This document shows positions 46,075-57,737 of a stretch of DNA of 64,000 nt, piece by piece. Both the position numbers and the translations under genes were made by a program. Within the stretch, counting starts at the first letter, position 1; each line of letters begins with the position of its first letter. The stretch is from Muscardinus avellanarius (lineage: Eukaryota > Chordata > Mammalia > Rodentia > Gliridae). Location of the stretch: NCBI GenBank assembly GCA_963383645.1, contig OY726561.1:135549404-135613403 (forward strand). The letters are read 5' to 3'. Below the pieces are notes generated by a model that saw nothing but the letters and a program-made list of their open reading frames with translations, had not been told where the DNA came from and searched no databases.

Positions 46075-46290
46075 AATGACCTCACGTGTGCTGGGAAATG
46101 GGTTGTCTGTTACCTTCTAAGTTTTACTGTCACATTTTACATTTAGTTCAACGATCCATTTTGGGTTAACTTTTGTTTAAAGGTTCAGCTTGAAGTTCAT
46201 TTGATATCATCTTGTCTGAGATGGCCAATTGTTCCACCATCAGAGAGCTGAGTGAATATCTTTCTCAGGCCCTTACCACGCAGGTGGCTT
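46075..46290 (-). mobile_element. L1 fragment (inverted)
   Basis: CAACGATCCATTTTGGGTTA, ACTTTTGTTTAAAGGTTC and GGCCAATTGTTCCACCATCA read as inverted L1 ORF2 sequence. Confidence 0.65.
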
Positions 46291-49200
46291 CTGCAATCTC
46301 CAGAGAGTCTCCTTTAAGACACTTTATGTACTCGTGACCCAGACCATGTTATGTAACCCTTCTTGATATCTACTGGCTCTCTGTAAACACATCACATCCT
46401 TTCCACAATTCTTACACTTTAACAGAGCCAGCACCAAATATAGACAGAATAATTACCTGCTTGTTTATTTAGTAATGAATAAATGTTGATAGCATCGACA
46501 TCTACTTTTTAACACTTTCATGTGCCAACATCTCTGCTGAGACCCTATTATTAGATGATCATAAAATTTGTCCCTGTAAACAAGAGCATAACCACGTTCC
46601 ACTACCATTTTACATACGGCAATTCCAGGAGCCTGAGAAGTCACCCTTCTATAAACACAGAGCCAGCACTGACCAACCCAAGGGATCCCGCCGTCAGCTC
46701 TGAACAACTATTCTGAACACATCTACTGCTATTTTCTTAATAGCTTTTCTCCCCAAGCTGGTCACGTGGTAGATGTATTCATGCCCTTGCTTTCCAGAAA
46801 GTTCCTTCGGTAGAGCTAACACTGGCTGCATGGAGGTTCTGGGGAGTCCCATCTGGGTGCCAGAGGCAGGTCTGCTTATGAGACATTATCTCTGAATCAG
46901 CGTATTTCCCCAACAGATTCCAGCAGCTTCTTTCCTCTGCTCAAGTGTAACCATCACCTTAAACCGCTCCAGTGATAGGAAAGAGAATGCACTAATTATA
47001 ACCCTCTCTTCCCAGGCTCTCTGTCCCTTTCATTTCTGCCTCTCAGATGAGTTAGCACCAATCTGTTATCATCACAATGAGGCTTCCGCTGCCCTGATTC
47101 TCATTTGTTTACCCTCCTCAGAAATCAGAAAATTATCTCTTTTTTTTTTCAGTGCACAGGACCCTTCAAAATTGCTATATATCTGGGCCATCAGTCCAAT
47201 CCATCCTCACCTTGCTCTTGAAGCAAAACATCCCTAGAGAGGCCACGTTCTTCCAGGACCCCTGCCACCCCCGGGGGTGTGGGAGGACTCTCCAATGTTG
47301 GCTCTCCTGGGCTCCTGGGCACCTCTCCAGGCCTTCAGAGTGGTCTGGCTGAGTGTAGCAGGGCAGAACGGCCGCACAGGTCCTGGGCCCTGGCTGCTGA
47401 GTGTGGAAGCTGCTGTAACCACCAAGTGGGTGAGAACAGGGCCGGTCTTCACACTGGCGGCTGCTCCCCCTGCCACACACAAACCCTCATTTCAACATCC
47501 TACATCACAGTAGGTCCAGTTGCAGTAAACCTAACGGCATGGGCACAAACCAGCGGAAAAAAGCACACCCTTAAACAAGAAAGACAGAGTATAGAAAGGG
47601 CGGAAGGGCCTCGAAAGAAAGTCTTGATATGTGTGTGTGGGGGGGGTGGTCAGTTGCCAAGCGGGGCCTTTCTGGGAAGACAAGCCCCTGACTGCCCACT
47701 CTCCAGCAGCCAGAACAGAAGCTGTCAATGAAAGGATACACTTAACCGTCCCCCAAAGAGAGGCTATTGTCAACTGGGCGATTGTGGGAGTAGAAAAGAC
47801 AAGAAGCGCCTAGGGTAGGTAGAGGCCTGTGTGGTGCTGTTCACAAGAAACGCCATCACTTCGTGCCCCCCCCCCTTTATGACAAGAGGCTCAGACAAAG
47901 CCCCTCTTTGGCATTCTGGGGAAGCAGCCTGGGCCCCCCCCCCTGCCCCTTTCCTCCCTGGCTTATAAAAGCGGCTGATTTGCACAGGGGCTGGCCTTTC
48001 TGCTGTGTCCCTCTTCCAAGCTCACTCTCATTCTCTGGCTCTAATTAGCAACTGCTTTTTTTGTTGTTGTTGTTTTATTTTTGTATGCATGTTCAAAGAC
48101 AGAGAAGTGGAAGAGTGAAAGGAGAAAGCAAAGGTCTGTGTGAATGGAGAGGGCAGACGGCCTCTCCCTCGCCCCTCTGCGCGCCAGGGCGCCCGTGTTG
48201 GCAAACAGCACACAATATCTGTCTCCAGAGCCCTTTGTGGCCCAGAAGGAGGGGCCGGCACACAGCTAGAGGTAGGGAAAGAGACTGGGGAAAGGCGTGA
48301 AGAGGCACGGTCACCCTCCATGTTCCAGTCGGCTCCCCTCATTGGGAATGTCAAACCCAACAACGAACAACGTTGGCTACTGGGTCTTAACTAGCCGTTG
48401 AAATGAAAGATTTAAAAGAAGTCAGAAGAAAAGGGAGATTCAGAGAATTCTCACAAGCCAAGAGAGAACCTGGATGAAGAAAGAAAACCGAAGAAGCCCA
48501 AGTAATGAATTAAAGTGCTCTCCAGGAAGATAAATGGGAACGGAGAAGCAGGCGTTCTACAAAGACACTTTAAAAGGGGGAGGGGCTGGCATTCTTTTAG
48601 CTTAATGACCTCAGTATCAAAATGCTTATGTCTTAATAATTTTGATGACAAAAATCACTCTTGTAATATTTGCAACTGATTTCAAAGCTAGACATCGATT
48701 TCTTGGTTTTAAGTAATTAAATTGATTTAAGATAAAGAAGTAATTCTTTTTAAAAAAAATTGCAGTTCACATCCAGACAGTTGCCTAGAGAAAAGTAAAT
48801 AAATAAATAAATAAATAAATAAAAACAGTGAATGGAAATGGGCATCCATTTATTAAAATTCTTTCAGTGAAATGCATATCTCTTTCTTCTCTTTTTGAAG
48901 CAATCCAGAGAGAAGACAGACAGGAGAATAGAATAAATGAAAGAAATGCAAAAGAAATGGGGGTGGGAAGGGGGGACAGACTTGGCCAAAAATGCAGAAG
49001 GAAAAGACAAACAGAGCCAAGAAGAAAAGAAAAGCCCAAAGTCACACAGGGAGGGTCCCGCATTCAGACCAACCTGAGCATAGGTGTGACAGACCCAGAC
49101 ACCAGACAGAAGCCCTGATATCACCTAATTCCCAGAACAGGCAGATTCTGTTGAGTTTGTTTGTTTGTTTGTGAGTTTTTTGGGGGCCAAGTTCATGGCT

Positions 49201-50034
49201 TGGCAGACTTCTGGCATATCCCACACAACCTCAACGAGGCGCTCGCTCCGTCTCCCACAAAGAACAGATTGTCATTTTCCTCTTGAAACACACACGTTGC
49301 ATTGACCTTATGTCCTCTGTCAAACAAAGACAGTATCACCAACTTTTAGTGAAAATTTAAAAAAAAAAAGAGTTCCGTAACGTATGGGCTCCAGATCATT
49401 CTGTTGTTTTCCTCTCTCCGTGTTTGCGCACAACGTGTCAACGTATCGGGCAACAGACAGACGAGGCCTCTGCGATGGCTGGTAGCTGCTTCCATCTGGC
49501 CCTGCCTGCCGTCGGCACCTCCACCAGCTCGGTGCCCAATTCCTGCCTGGCTTCTCCGGCGCTCCCTCCACTCAGTGTCGCCGGGCTGTTTTCTTACATG
49601 TCCTCCTACTCCAAAGCCTTTCTTCCTCTGGGCTCACAACCTCCTGCCCCAAGTCGTACCCTCCGTGTTCTGTTTCTTTTCCTCTACCAGATGGCACAGA
49701 GCAAGGCAGAGGGGATGCGGAGACTCCAGGGCAGGGCCTCAACCCAGGCTGAGCCAGGGAGGAGAGGAGCGAGACGGGGAAATCAGAGGCAATAATGCGG
49801 GTGACAGGTCTTGTGACCATGCTTAAGTCGCACCAGGAATCTCCTGGCTCATCTCAGCCACTAGGAAATGAAGCTCTCAAACCCTGATAGCTTTTCTTTG
49901 GGCACTTTAGCGAAAGTTTATATCTGAGTCCACATAAAGACGCCACAGCCAGCTCCCATGGCAAATTCCAAATGGGTGCCTAAGTGAATCCTGGCTCTTC
50001 TCCAGCATGGGAGGGATCCAGAACAGTGGCTACC
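46291..50034. other. Repeat-poor intronic DNA
   Basis: About 3.7 kb with only an (AAAT)n run at 48796-48823 and short homopolymers (C runs near 47866 and 47934). Frames at 47279-47731 and 49404-49826 are the longest and match nothing. TTATAAAAGCGGC lies at 47963-47975. An AT-rich motif cluster lies at 48590-48730. Confidence 0.45.
48590..48735. promoter_or_regulatory. Candidate AT-rich regulatory element
   Basis: Repeat-free segment with GCTTAATGACC, CTTAATAATTTTGATGACA and AAGTAATTAAATTGATTTAA, homeodomain- and bZIP-like words, inside GC-richer surroundings. Function inferred only from composition. Confidence 0.2.
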
Positions 50035-50228
50035 AGCAGGGCCTCAGAGTCCTGTGTTGTGTGACCTTGGGAAAGCAACTTAGCATCTCTGGGCCTTGGT
50101 ATCTTCAACTGAAAAATGCAGCTAATAGTCCCATAATTCGTGCAGCTATTGTAAGGATTTAAGAGATCATGCCGGAAAATAATTTGGCAGGGTATCTGGC
50201 TCAGAGTAAATGCTTCATAACGATAGCC
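50035..50228 (+). mobile_element. MIR element, comparatively well preserved
   Basis: GTTGTGTGACCTTGGGAAAG, CAACTTAGCATCTCTGGGCC, GCAGCTATTGTAAGGATTTA, GGCTCAGAGTAAATGCTTCA: nearly the whole MIR in forward orientation. Confidence 0.85.
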
Positions 50229-50494
50229 GCGCTGTGTTAGCATTTCAGCCCGAGATGAAAGCCAGTCCAGGAAAGTTTGTTCCCTGCCCAAGCTGCAGCC
50301 ATCCCCAGGATCTGGCAGGGCATTGTGGGATGCTATTGAAGAGCATATGAGCTGCTTTCTGAGCCCGAGTGCACAGGATACGTCAGCATTCTTTTCCAAC
50401 ATCGGCCACTTGCATATTATCTTAATTCCTTTTTGACATATCTATATGCCAGATTTTAGTTTATTATTTTAATTGACTATTTCTAAATCAACTC
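50229..50494. other. Unique intronic DNA
   Basis: Nothing recognised. Confidence 0.5.
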
Positions 50495-50496
50495 AT

Positions 50497-50535
<39 letters not shown>

Positions 50536-50702
50536 TTTTTGGTACTGGAGGATTGAGCCCAGGGGCACTCTACCTCTGAGCTACACCCACAGCTCTTTTT
50601 TATTTCATTATTTTGAAACAAGGTCTCACACTAAGTTGCTGAGGGGCTCGCCAAGCTGCTGAGGTTGGCCTTGAACCTGTGCATACACCACCATGCCTGG
50701 CT
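50495..50702 (-). mobile_element. B1-dID-type SINE with (ATTT)n tail
   Basis: (ATTT)n tail 50495-50540, then GGTACTGGAGGATTGAGCCC, CTCTACCTCTGAGCTACACC, TATTTTGAAACAAGGTCTCA, GCATACACCACCATGCCTGG. A piece of the B1 half is missing. Confidence 0.9.
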
Positions 50703-51245
50703 GTTCACTTTTTAAACTGAACATATTTACTTGAAAAGAAAAAAACCCTGAGGGAGGAAGAAAGAGAAGAAGAAACAACAGAAGACAGAAGAAGGGAGGG
50801 AGGAGAGAGAGAGAGACAGAGAGAGACTGACAGACTTGGGCAATTGAGAATAATAGGGCATCCATTGCTCCAGAAAGAGAGAATTGCCAGATTCGGTGGA
50901 CAAAAAAACTAAAAAGAAATGGCCATGACAGAGACAGCAGTCTCTGGTAGAAACAGGGCAGGAGACTGGATCATGAGAAGGGTCCAGTCTATACTGGACT
51001 GCCCCATCTGCAAACATGGCACCCACCATGGTCTGGGAAACACCAAAATAGGCCAGAGGCTTGTGTCCAAATGGTGTGATGCTAAAGATGGGCAAAGGGT
51101 ATCTCCAGGGTGATGCAGGGCAGAGGGGGGCACAGAGGAGAGCGGAGGAGACCACGCCAGGAGGGCACAGAAATACAGCCAGCTCCCTGCTGCCGGAGCG
51201 AATCTCTCCCGTGTTCAGCACCCCTTGCAACAAGACGAATGCCAG
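50703..51245. other. Unique intronic DNA
   Basis: A GA-rich stretch at 50735-50830; a minus-strand 168-codon frame here is unassigned. Confidence 0.5.
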
Positions 51246-51249
51246 CTGA

Positions 51250-51735
51250 AGTAGAATAGGGTGCCCTTCTCACCTATCAGATCAGCAAAGATGAAAATGA
51301 TTGATATTTTATTATCTTGGCAAAGGTCTAGAGAAAAGGAATACTCGCAGACCGTGGGTGGGAGCAAAAATTGGTAGAAAATGCCTTTTTGCGGGAATGA
51401 CAATTTGGGGCTATCTATCAAAATTAAACATTTATATCCTCTGATTCAGCAGTTTCACTTTGGAGACTGCTGCCTTCTTGGGCTTTAGAAAAGCGCTTGG
51501 CATGTAGAAAGTCCTCCATACATATTCATCGAGTTAAATTAATTAATGAATTTGTCTCATGGATAGACTCACACATAAGTTCAAAGATAAATGCCCAAGA
51601 AGAACTGTGGCCATGTATACAGATACAGCAAAAGATAGGAAACCTAAATGTATATTTATGAAGGTGAAGGGCCAGTTAAATTGGTAAATAAAACACAATG
51701 AAATAGCAAAACTGGGAGAGAATGAGGCAGAACCA
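51250..51735 (+). mobile_element. Old L1 (L1ME-like) 3' fragment
   Basis: CCTTCTCACCTATCAGATCA, GACAATTTGGGGCTATCTAT, AAAATTAAACATTTATATCC, GATTCAGCAGTTTCACTTTG, CCTAAATGTATATTTATGAA follow the order of old mammalian L1 ends. Confidence 0.7.
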
Positions 51736-51756
51736 TACATAACACAACTAAGCTAT

Positions 51757-51989
51757 TAATCAGGCATGGTAGTGCCTGCTTGTAATCTCAGTACCTGGGA
51801 GGCTGAGTCAGAAAGAACGAAGGCCCAAGGACCGCATCAGCAAGTAGTCTCATCAACCAAGAGAGACCCTGTTTCCAAATGAAAATAAAAATAGGGCTGG
51901 GGGTATAGCTTGGAGGTAGAATGTCCTGAGCTTAATCCCCAGTACCACAATAAACAAATAAATAGATAGATAGATAGATAGATAGATAA
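51757..51989 (+). mobile_element. B1-dID-type SINE with (GATA)n tail
   Basis: ATCAGGCATGGTAGTGCCTG start, ID half GGGCTGGGGGTATAGCTTGG ending CCCCAGTACCACA. The tail has become (AAAT)n and then (GATA)n at 51963-51989. Confidence 0.92.
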
Positions 51990-52536
51990 TTAATTAAATG
52001 ACACCATCAACCTTCATTGTTACATGGGAAGGGGGCTAGGGAGACTAGGTGTAAACTCCCTGTGCTCTGCCCTTTTACAGGTAAAGCAAGGGTGTGTCTA
52101 GATTCAGAGAAGTAAAATACATGGCCCCTCTCAGCAAGAGAATTTAAAAAAGTAATAATAACAATAAGAGACCCTGGTCAAGACCAAAGTGGAGGGGAAC
52201 GTACTTGTTATATGCACCAGCTGTTCAAATATGTTTTAGTAAAAAAAAAAGGAAATTGGGAGAGTGGAGATTTGCATAAAAGTTCTACTTCCCCAGACAA
52301 AAGAAGACTGCGAGATGAGGCAGCCTGCCTAGGGAAGTCTAGCTATTCCATCACTGGAGGGACTGAAAACCAGTCCATTGAGGGAGACCCAGGTGCTATA
52401 TGCTGGGCTGGACTCTGGGTCCTTAGAGCCCTTATCTAGCTGGAATCCATCCATGCACCAGACCAAAAGAGTCTCTTGTGTCCCCCACATCCTCTGGACA
52501 TGGCAAGCACTTTGTAACAGAGTTAAGAGTGGAGCA
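51990..52536. other. Unique intronic DNA
   Basis: Nothing recognised. Confidence 0.5.
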
Positions 52537-52537
52537 A

Positions 52538-52750
52538 AGCCAGGCGTGGTGGCACACCCTTGTCATCCCAGCATTTGGGAGGCTGAGACAGGACGATCGT
52601 GGTTCATGGACAGCCTCAGCTACTTGGTGAGGCCCTTTGCAACTCAGTGAGACCCTGTTTCAAAATAGAGAATAAAAAACAGGGCTGGGGTGTAGTTCGG
52701 ATATAGAATGTCCCTGGGTTCCACCCCTAGTACTGAAATAAAAAAAAATA
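52538..52750 (+). mobile_element. B1-dID-type SINE
   Basis: AGCCAGGCGTGGTGGCACAC start, full ID half GGGCTGGGGTGTAGTTCGGA, end CCCCTAGTACTG and an A-rich tail. One of the best-preserved copies of the commoner subfamily. Confidence 0.94.
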
Positions 52751-53220
52751 CAGCAAGCTCTTGAAAGTAAAATTGATAAATCTTGGACTAAGTATAAAGG
52801 GTCCAGCACCCATTGCCCAACCCATTTGACCCCAAGAGTAGAGCTCAAGTGGACTGAGGGGTGGGAATCCCCAGCAGGTCCCACGCCATCCGACTAGTGA
52901 CTCCATCCCTGACTGGGAGCACCTGCTGCTGCAGAAACCCCGGGCTCAGTGAGCACCTCCAGACGGAAGCCAGGGATGAGCAGGAAACCAAAGACTTTGT
53001 TCCTGTCTAGCTCTTTGGGGCTGGCGTGGCCCTGAATTTCTGTCCTGGGATTCCAAAAGCATTCCCACGGCTCTCTGCGGTGCCTCCTTCTCTTCACCAC
53101 CCTCTCCAAGGAACTGCTCTTGATTGGTCAGCACAGAGCAGAGGATCAGCCTCGTTCCTGCAGCTCTGTAGACTCATCTCTCAGCACACAAGGTGGGTAC
53201 ACAGGTACAGATGGGAAATA
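52751..53220. other. Unique intronic DNA
   Basis: Nothing recognised. Confidence 0.5.
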
Positions 53221-53221
53221 T

Positions 53222-53394
53222 TCTCTGGGAACCTGAGACAGGAGGATCGCAGTTCCTGGACAGCCTCAGCTTCTTAGTGAGGCCCTTTGCAACTCAGTGA
53301 GACCCTGTTATATAATAAAGAATAAAAAATAGGGCTAGGGGTGTAGCTCAGAGGTAGAATGTCCCTGAGTTCCAGCCTCAGTACTGAAAAAAAG
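53222..53394 (+). mobile_element. 5'-truncated B1-dID-type SINE
   Basis: Starts at CTCTGGGAACCTGAGACAGG within the B1 half; ID half GGGCTAGGGGTGTAGCTCAG; end CCTCAGTACTG and A-run. Confidence 0.9.
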
Positions 53395-54034
53395 ATCTTT
53401 GGAACCATGTGCGTGACTCCTGAAACCCAAAGCAGACTCTGCTACACTCTTCTGTACTATAGCACAGTTCCCAAGGAACTGCCCACCCTTCATAATTAAT
53501 GGGCCCTTGAATAAAATCAGGATTCAACTGCCTTGCCAGGTCATTTGTACCCAAGTTCCTAGCTCGGTCTGCAAAGGCAGAGAGCCGTCCCCAGGGAAAG
53601 GTGAAGAAGGTGGCCCCTCTTAATGGCCCTGTCAAGAAGCCCTGTTAGGAAAGTCAGGCTTGCCATTGTGTGACACACATTTGCAACAGCCCTGGAGCGA
53701 CTTGCTTGAGTTTTCTTGAGCTGGCTGCAAGGAGACAGACCTGGGGCCCAGGAGAATCAGGGCTCTGTCAAAGAATCGGCATGGCCGTCAATGGCCCAAA
53801 GCAGAGAAAGCGGAACTCAGACTCCAGAGCTCCCTCCAGTCTGGAACGACGGAAAGACACCACCACAGCTCACGTTCAGTAGACTCTGCCACTGCCACGT
53901 TTCGTCCAGAGAAGCAGCCGTCCCCACACACAAACACACACATATGACAAGTCTACACCAACATCTGCGCTCACTTTCTGCTCACTTTCTATCGCTCGGC
54001 TCCAGAGAGAGAAAGGGACAGAGAGCGCCAGGCA
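53395..54034. other. Unique intronic DNA
   Basis: Nothing recognised. Confidence 0.5.
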
Positions 54035-54381
54035 AGCACTACGGTCTGAATGCATCTCCTCCGAAATGCAGGTGTTGCAAACCTGCCAGTATTAAGAGGT
54101 AGGGCTCAACGGGGTGACTGGTCCAGGGGCCTCCTCTCTTGATCGCTGGTGGATCGAGGCCCTCGTGAGAGAGGCTTCACAGTGCTGCAGAGCTCGTGCT
54201 TCTGTGTGGGGCACACTGTTCCTCCCCCCCAAAGAATGCAACCCTACTCTTACAACGGAACCTGCTCAGCACTTCTGATCTCACACTCCCCACCCCCCAG
54301 GAGTATGCAGTGTAACTTTCTGTTCTTTATACATTTCCCGACCTCTGGTATTCTGTTATAGCAGCACAAACAGACTGAGGG
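54035..54381 (+). mobile_element. ERVL-MaLR-type solo LTR
   Basis: CTACGGTCTGAATGCATCTC near the start, ATTAAGAGGTAGGGCTCAAC, TTTCCCGACCTCTGGTATTC, TGTTATAGCAGCACAAACAG end: MST/MLT1 type, forward. Noncoding. Confidence 0.78.
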
Positions 54382-54781
54382 TTGGCTCCTGCTCTGGCTG
54401 GGTTGAAGGAAGTAGTTGAGAATCCACAGAGGAGTTCTAGGTGTGGGTTAGAGCACCACACCCAGACTCTGCTGCCATTCCTACCTGCCCTCTTCTGTAA
54501 CACAGAGCCTTAGCTCTGCCCCTTGCAGGGTGCTGAGGTCACCCTACAGAGGCTGTACACTGCCTGTAAGGTTTGCAAACATTTAACTCCTCTCTGGAGA
54601 GAGGATGCTGCTCCCAGATACGCTAAGAAGACGGTGAGTGTTGTGCAGATGTGCAGCAAAGAAATGTGCAGGCAAAGGGCGTGGATCCAGGGTCCATGAG
54701 AACCCCAAAGCAAGGGACAACACAAAGTATCTGTGAGGGGACAGCTGAGAGGAGTCGGATATTCCTGAAAACATATTATGC
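54382..54781. other. Unique intronic DNA
   Basis: Nothing recognised. Confidence 0.5.
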
Positions 54782-55005
54782 CTTTTTTTTTTTGGTACTA
54801 GGAATTGAACCCAGGGGCATTCTACCTCCAAGCTACACAATTCCCCCCAGCCTTATTTATGTATGAATGTATGTTTGTATGTATGGATGTATTTATTTTG
54901 AAATATAGTCTCGCTAAGTTGCTGAGACTGATCTGGAACCTGTAATTCTCCTGTCTCTGCCTCTCAAGTACTGGGTTATAGGCATGTGCCGCCATGTCCG
55001 ACTAT
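54782..55005 (-). mobile_element. B1-dID-type SINE with expanded linker
   Basis: T-run, GAATTGAACCCAGGGGCATT, ID half, then a linker expanded to an ATGT/GTAT simple repeat (54845-54893), and the B1 half ending GCCATGTCCGAC. Confidence 0.9.
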
Positions 55006-55095
55006 ATGTTATGCTTCTAAAAATGGTTAATTTCAACGTCTAGTCTCTGAGCAGAGGTGGCTTCTCCAGGCTTGAATTTCAATCCTGGCTCTGAT

Positions 55096-55288
55096 GTTAC
55101 CTGGGAGGCTGAGACAGGAGGATCGCAGGTTCAAGGCCTGCCTCAACAACTCAGTGAGGGCTCTCAGCAAGTTACCAAGAACCTGTTTCCCAATGAAAAT
55201 TAAAAGGAGGGCTGAGGGTATAGCTCAGAATACCCCTGGGTCCAATCCCCAGCATCACCGGACAAAGGAAGGAAGGAAGGAAGGAAGG
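55096..55288 (+). mobile_element. 5'-truncated B1-dID SINE with (GGAA)n tail
   Basis: Starts at ACCTGGGAGGCTGAGACAGG; ID half GGGCTGAGGGTATAGCTCAG ending CCCCAGCATCACC; tail (GGAA)n at 55266-55288. Confidence 0.9.
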
Positions 55289-55593
55289 CCGGTCGGCCAT
55301 AATAAATCCACCATCCCACTCACATGGGCAGTTTCGGAGCCCTATAGGTTTTCACAGGCAGAAGATGGTGAACTCAGTGTCAGCGCTGGGGTGCCCATGG
55401 AACCCTGGACACAGCGATGTTTCCATCACCCTCATGAGGAGATGTGTTTATAAAGTCACAGGTAACCATGGTTAAGGCAAAATGTGGGCTTCCACCTAGG
55501 GTAGATCTGGTGCAGGGAACACTGCCACAGCGGTCACAGTAGCTCTAGCACCGACCTGGAAGAGTCACAAGTGTTTGGTCAACGCCAGTGAGA
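55289..55593. other. Unique intronic DNA
   Basis: Nothing recognised. Confidence 0.5.
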
Positions 55594-55828
55594 TCTTTTT
55601 TTTTTTTTTTTTTTTTTTTTTGCAGTATTGGGAATGGAACCTCACAGCTACACCCCCGGCCCTCTAAGCTACCTCCAAGCTACACCTCCAGCCCTATTTT
55701 TTATTTTTTATTTTTTATTTTGAAACAGAGCCTTACTAAGTAGCTGAGGCTGTCCACGAACCGTGATCCTCCTCCTGTCTTGGCCTCCCAAATACTGGGA
55801 TAACAAGCGTGCACCACCACGCCCGGCT
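55594..55828 (-). mobile_element. B1-dID-type SINE with repeated ID segment
   Basis: A 26-base T-run (tail), GCAGTATTGGGAATGGAACC, then two CTACACC...CAGCCC-like segments in tandem, linker TTTATTTTTTATTTTTTATT, and B1 half to CACCACCACGCCCGGCT. Confidence 0.92.
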
Positions 55829-57182
55829 AGGTCTGGGTCTTTCCAAGGCAGAAGAGATAGCGCAGAGCACATGTGGATTCCACCCCCACCCTGCCCTTCT
55901 CTCCAGAGCCCGCAGGCTGGAGTCCACACCCCCAGAGGGGCATCCTTCCAGCCAAGCTGGCTGTTGCTCAAGCCCAGGACACAGCCCATTACATCCAGCC
56001 AATTACATCTGAGTCCTCTCTGGAGGGCGCTGGGCCGGGCCACCGCAGGGAGCAGAGGGGACCAGAGAGCTTCTAAATGAAGAAGTCTAATGGGAAATCC
56101 TATTATGAAGCTCATCTTCCAAGGATGTAGTGTTAATGGCCCTGGCCTCCCACACGGGCCTGAGCAGAGTCAGCCTCCCTGGGGCTTGCGGAGAGACTAT
56201 CCGGGCTGTGGACTTTTACTCACCAGCCAAGTGATGATGACCTCAGGGGGCGGCGGGGCTCAGCACCCCCGGCACAGTGGCCTAACTCACGCACACACGC
56301 ACATCTGCATGCATGCATACACATGCCCCTCATCCCGCACCTTCTTCAGCACATCTGGAGTAGGAGGCAGGAGGGGCCCGGCAACCCTAAGAGAGCTGAA
56401 AATAGGCCCCCAGAAACCTCTTTTTCCAAAAGGAGCTACAGAAGACACATTTTTCTCTACTTTCGGATCCTGCAGCTTTTCCAACTCAACTCCCCCAGGG
56501 TTAGAAAGTGGCTCATCTCGGCTGCTCTAGTTGACAAAAGGTGCCAAAACTGTGGAAAGTTTCCAAATGTCCCTTGGGTTTCCCCCAGCATGAAGGAATT
56601 TACATGCAGGAGGAAAAATTGCCAAAGAAAAAAGAGTCCCCACTTGGGGAAGGGATAGGAGCCGAGAGAAGTCACCACAGAAGGAAGAGACCCCTCACTT
56701 GGGAGATGACTCCGGGAGAGACACTTGCCAAGGCTGTGCCAGAGGGGTGGCCAGCCCTACCTCCCGGCTTCACCAGATACAGGTGGATAGGCAAGTGAGG
56801 GCCACTGAGCAGCCACACAGCCTTGTGAGTGGTCCTGTTCTTCTGCAGGGGCTGGGAAGGCCCTGCCAACGTCACCGCTGACTTGAGAGACCTGTGAACA
56901 AGCCATAGGGATTCCCAGTCAAGGGGACACGGACCTCAGCCCAGCTCTGAGCAGAGTGGCTGAGCCGGGAATGCGGGTCCTGCAGGTTTGACTGCGCCCC
57001 TGTGGGGAGCAGTGGTGTCTCTGGGGTTCTGGTACCAAGCACCTGGCTAGTGATGGCCAGCTGTAGGGAAGGCTGCTCCTTTCTGAAACTCCTAGATGGC
57101 CCACCCCCAGCCTCCTGCCCCCTCCCTCCCTGCCCCAGCGCTCTTTCAATCAGCTGGGGCACCAAATCTATACTCTGGCCTT
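55829..57182. other. Unique, fairly GC-rich intronic DNA
   Basis: Long frames overlap on both strands at 55708-56115 and 56090-56658. They match nothing, and the first ends in the adjoining SINE. A CA/TG-rich piece lies at 56287-56325. Confidence 0.5.
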
Positions 57183-57401
57183 GTTTTTTGTTTGTTTGTT
57201 TGTTTATTTTTGCAGTATTAGAAATGGAAACCAGGGGCATTCTGCCTCTGAGTTATACCCCCAGCCCTATTTTTTATTCCTTATTTTGAAACAGGGTCTC
57301 ATGGAGTTGCTAAGGTCCTCAATGAGTAGCTGAGGCTGGCTTTGAACCTGTGATCCTCCTGTCTCAGCCTCCTAGATGCTGATTACGAGCTGCGCCATAG
57401 A
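57183..57401 (-). mobile_element. B1-dID-type SINE
   Basis: (TTTG)n-like tail, GCAGTATTAGAAATGGAAAC, TTATTTTGAAACAGGGTCTC, GATCCTCCTGTCTCAGCCTC, GATTACGAGCTGCGCC; the outermost B1 bases are missing. Confidence 0.9.
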
Positions 57402-57537
57402 TGCATAGAAGATGCCAGTCTCTATTCAGGTGATAGGCATTGTCTGGGCCCCTTAGGTCAATGTGTGCCCTCTGCAGTGGCCAGCCAAGGCCACCCTGGG
57501 AGAAGAGCAGAGTAAGGCAGGATCATTGTACATTTCT

Positions 57538-57737
57538 TTTTCCTTTTTTTTTTTTTTTTTTTTTTAGTACTGGGTTTCCTGGAAGCCCTTCTACCTCAGG
57601 CTACACTCCCAGACCTATTTTATTTTTGGAAACAGGGTCTCTTAAGCCAGTGAGGCTGGCTTCAAACCTGCGCGATCCTCCTGTCTCTGCCTCCCAAGCT
57701 CAGGGGTTACAAGCATGCGCCACCACGCCCGGCCTAT
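57538..57737 (-). mobile_element. B1-dID SINE of the internally deleted subfamily
   Basis: Inverted copy sharing the shortened B1 region (AGGGTCTCTTAAGCCAGTGA on the plus strand) and the divergent ID end (TTCCTGGAAGCCCTTCTACC) with the copy at 18769-18960. B1 end GCGCCACCACGCCCGGCC. Confidence 0.92.

Noticed and set aside
47279..47731. 150-codon frame that could look like a processed pseudogene
   Set aside because: No similarity to a known protein, no poly(A) tail, no target duplication.
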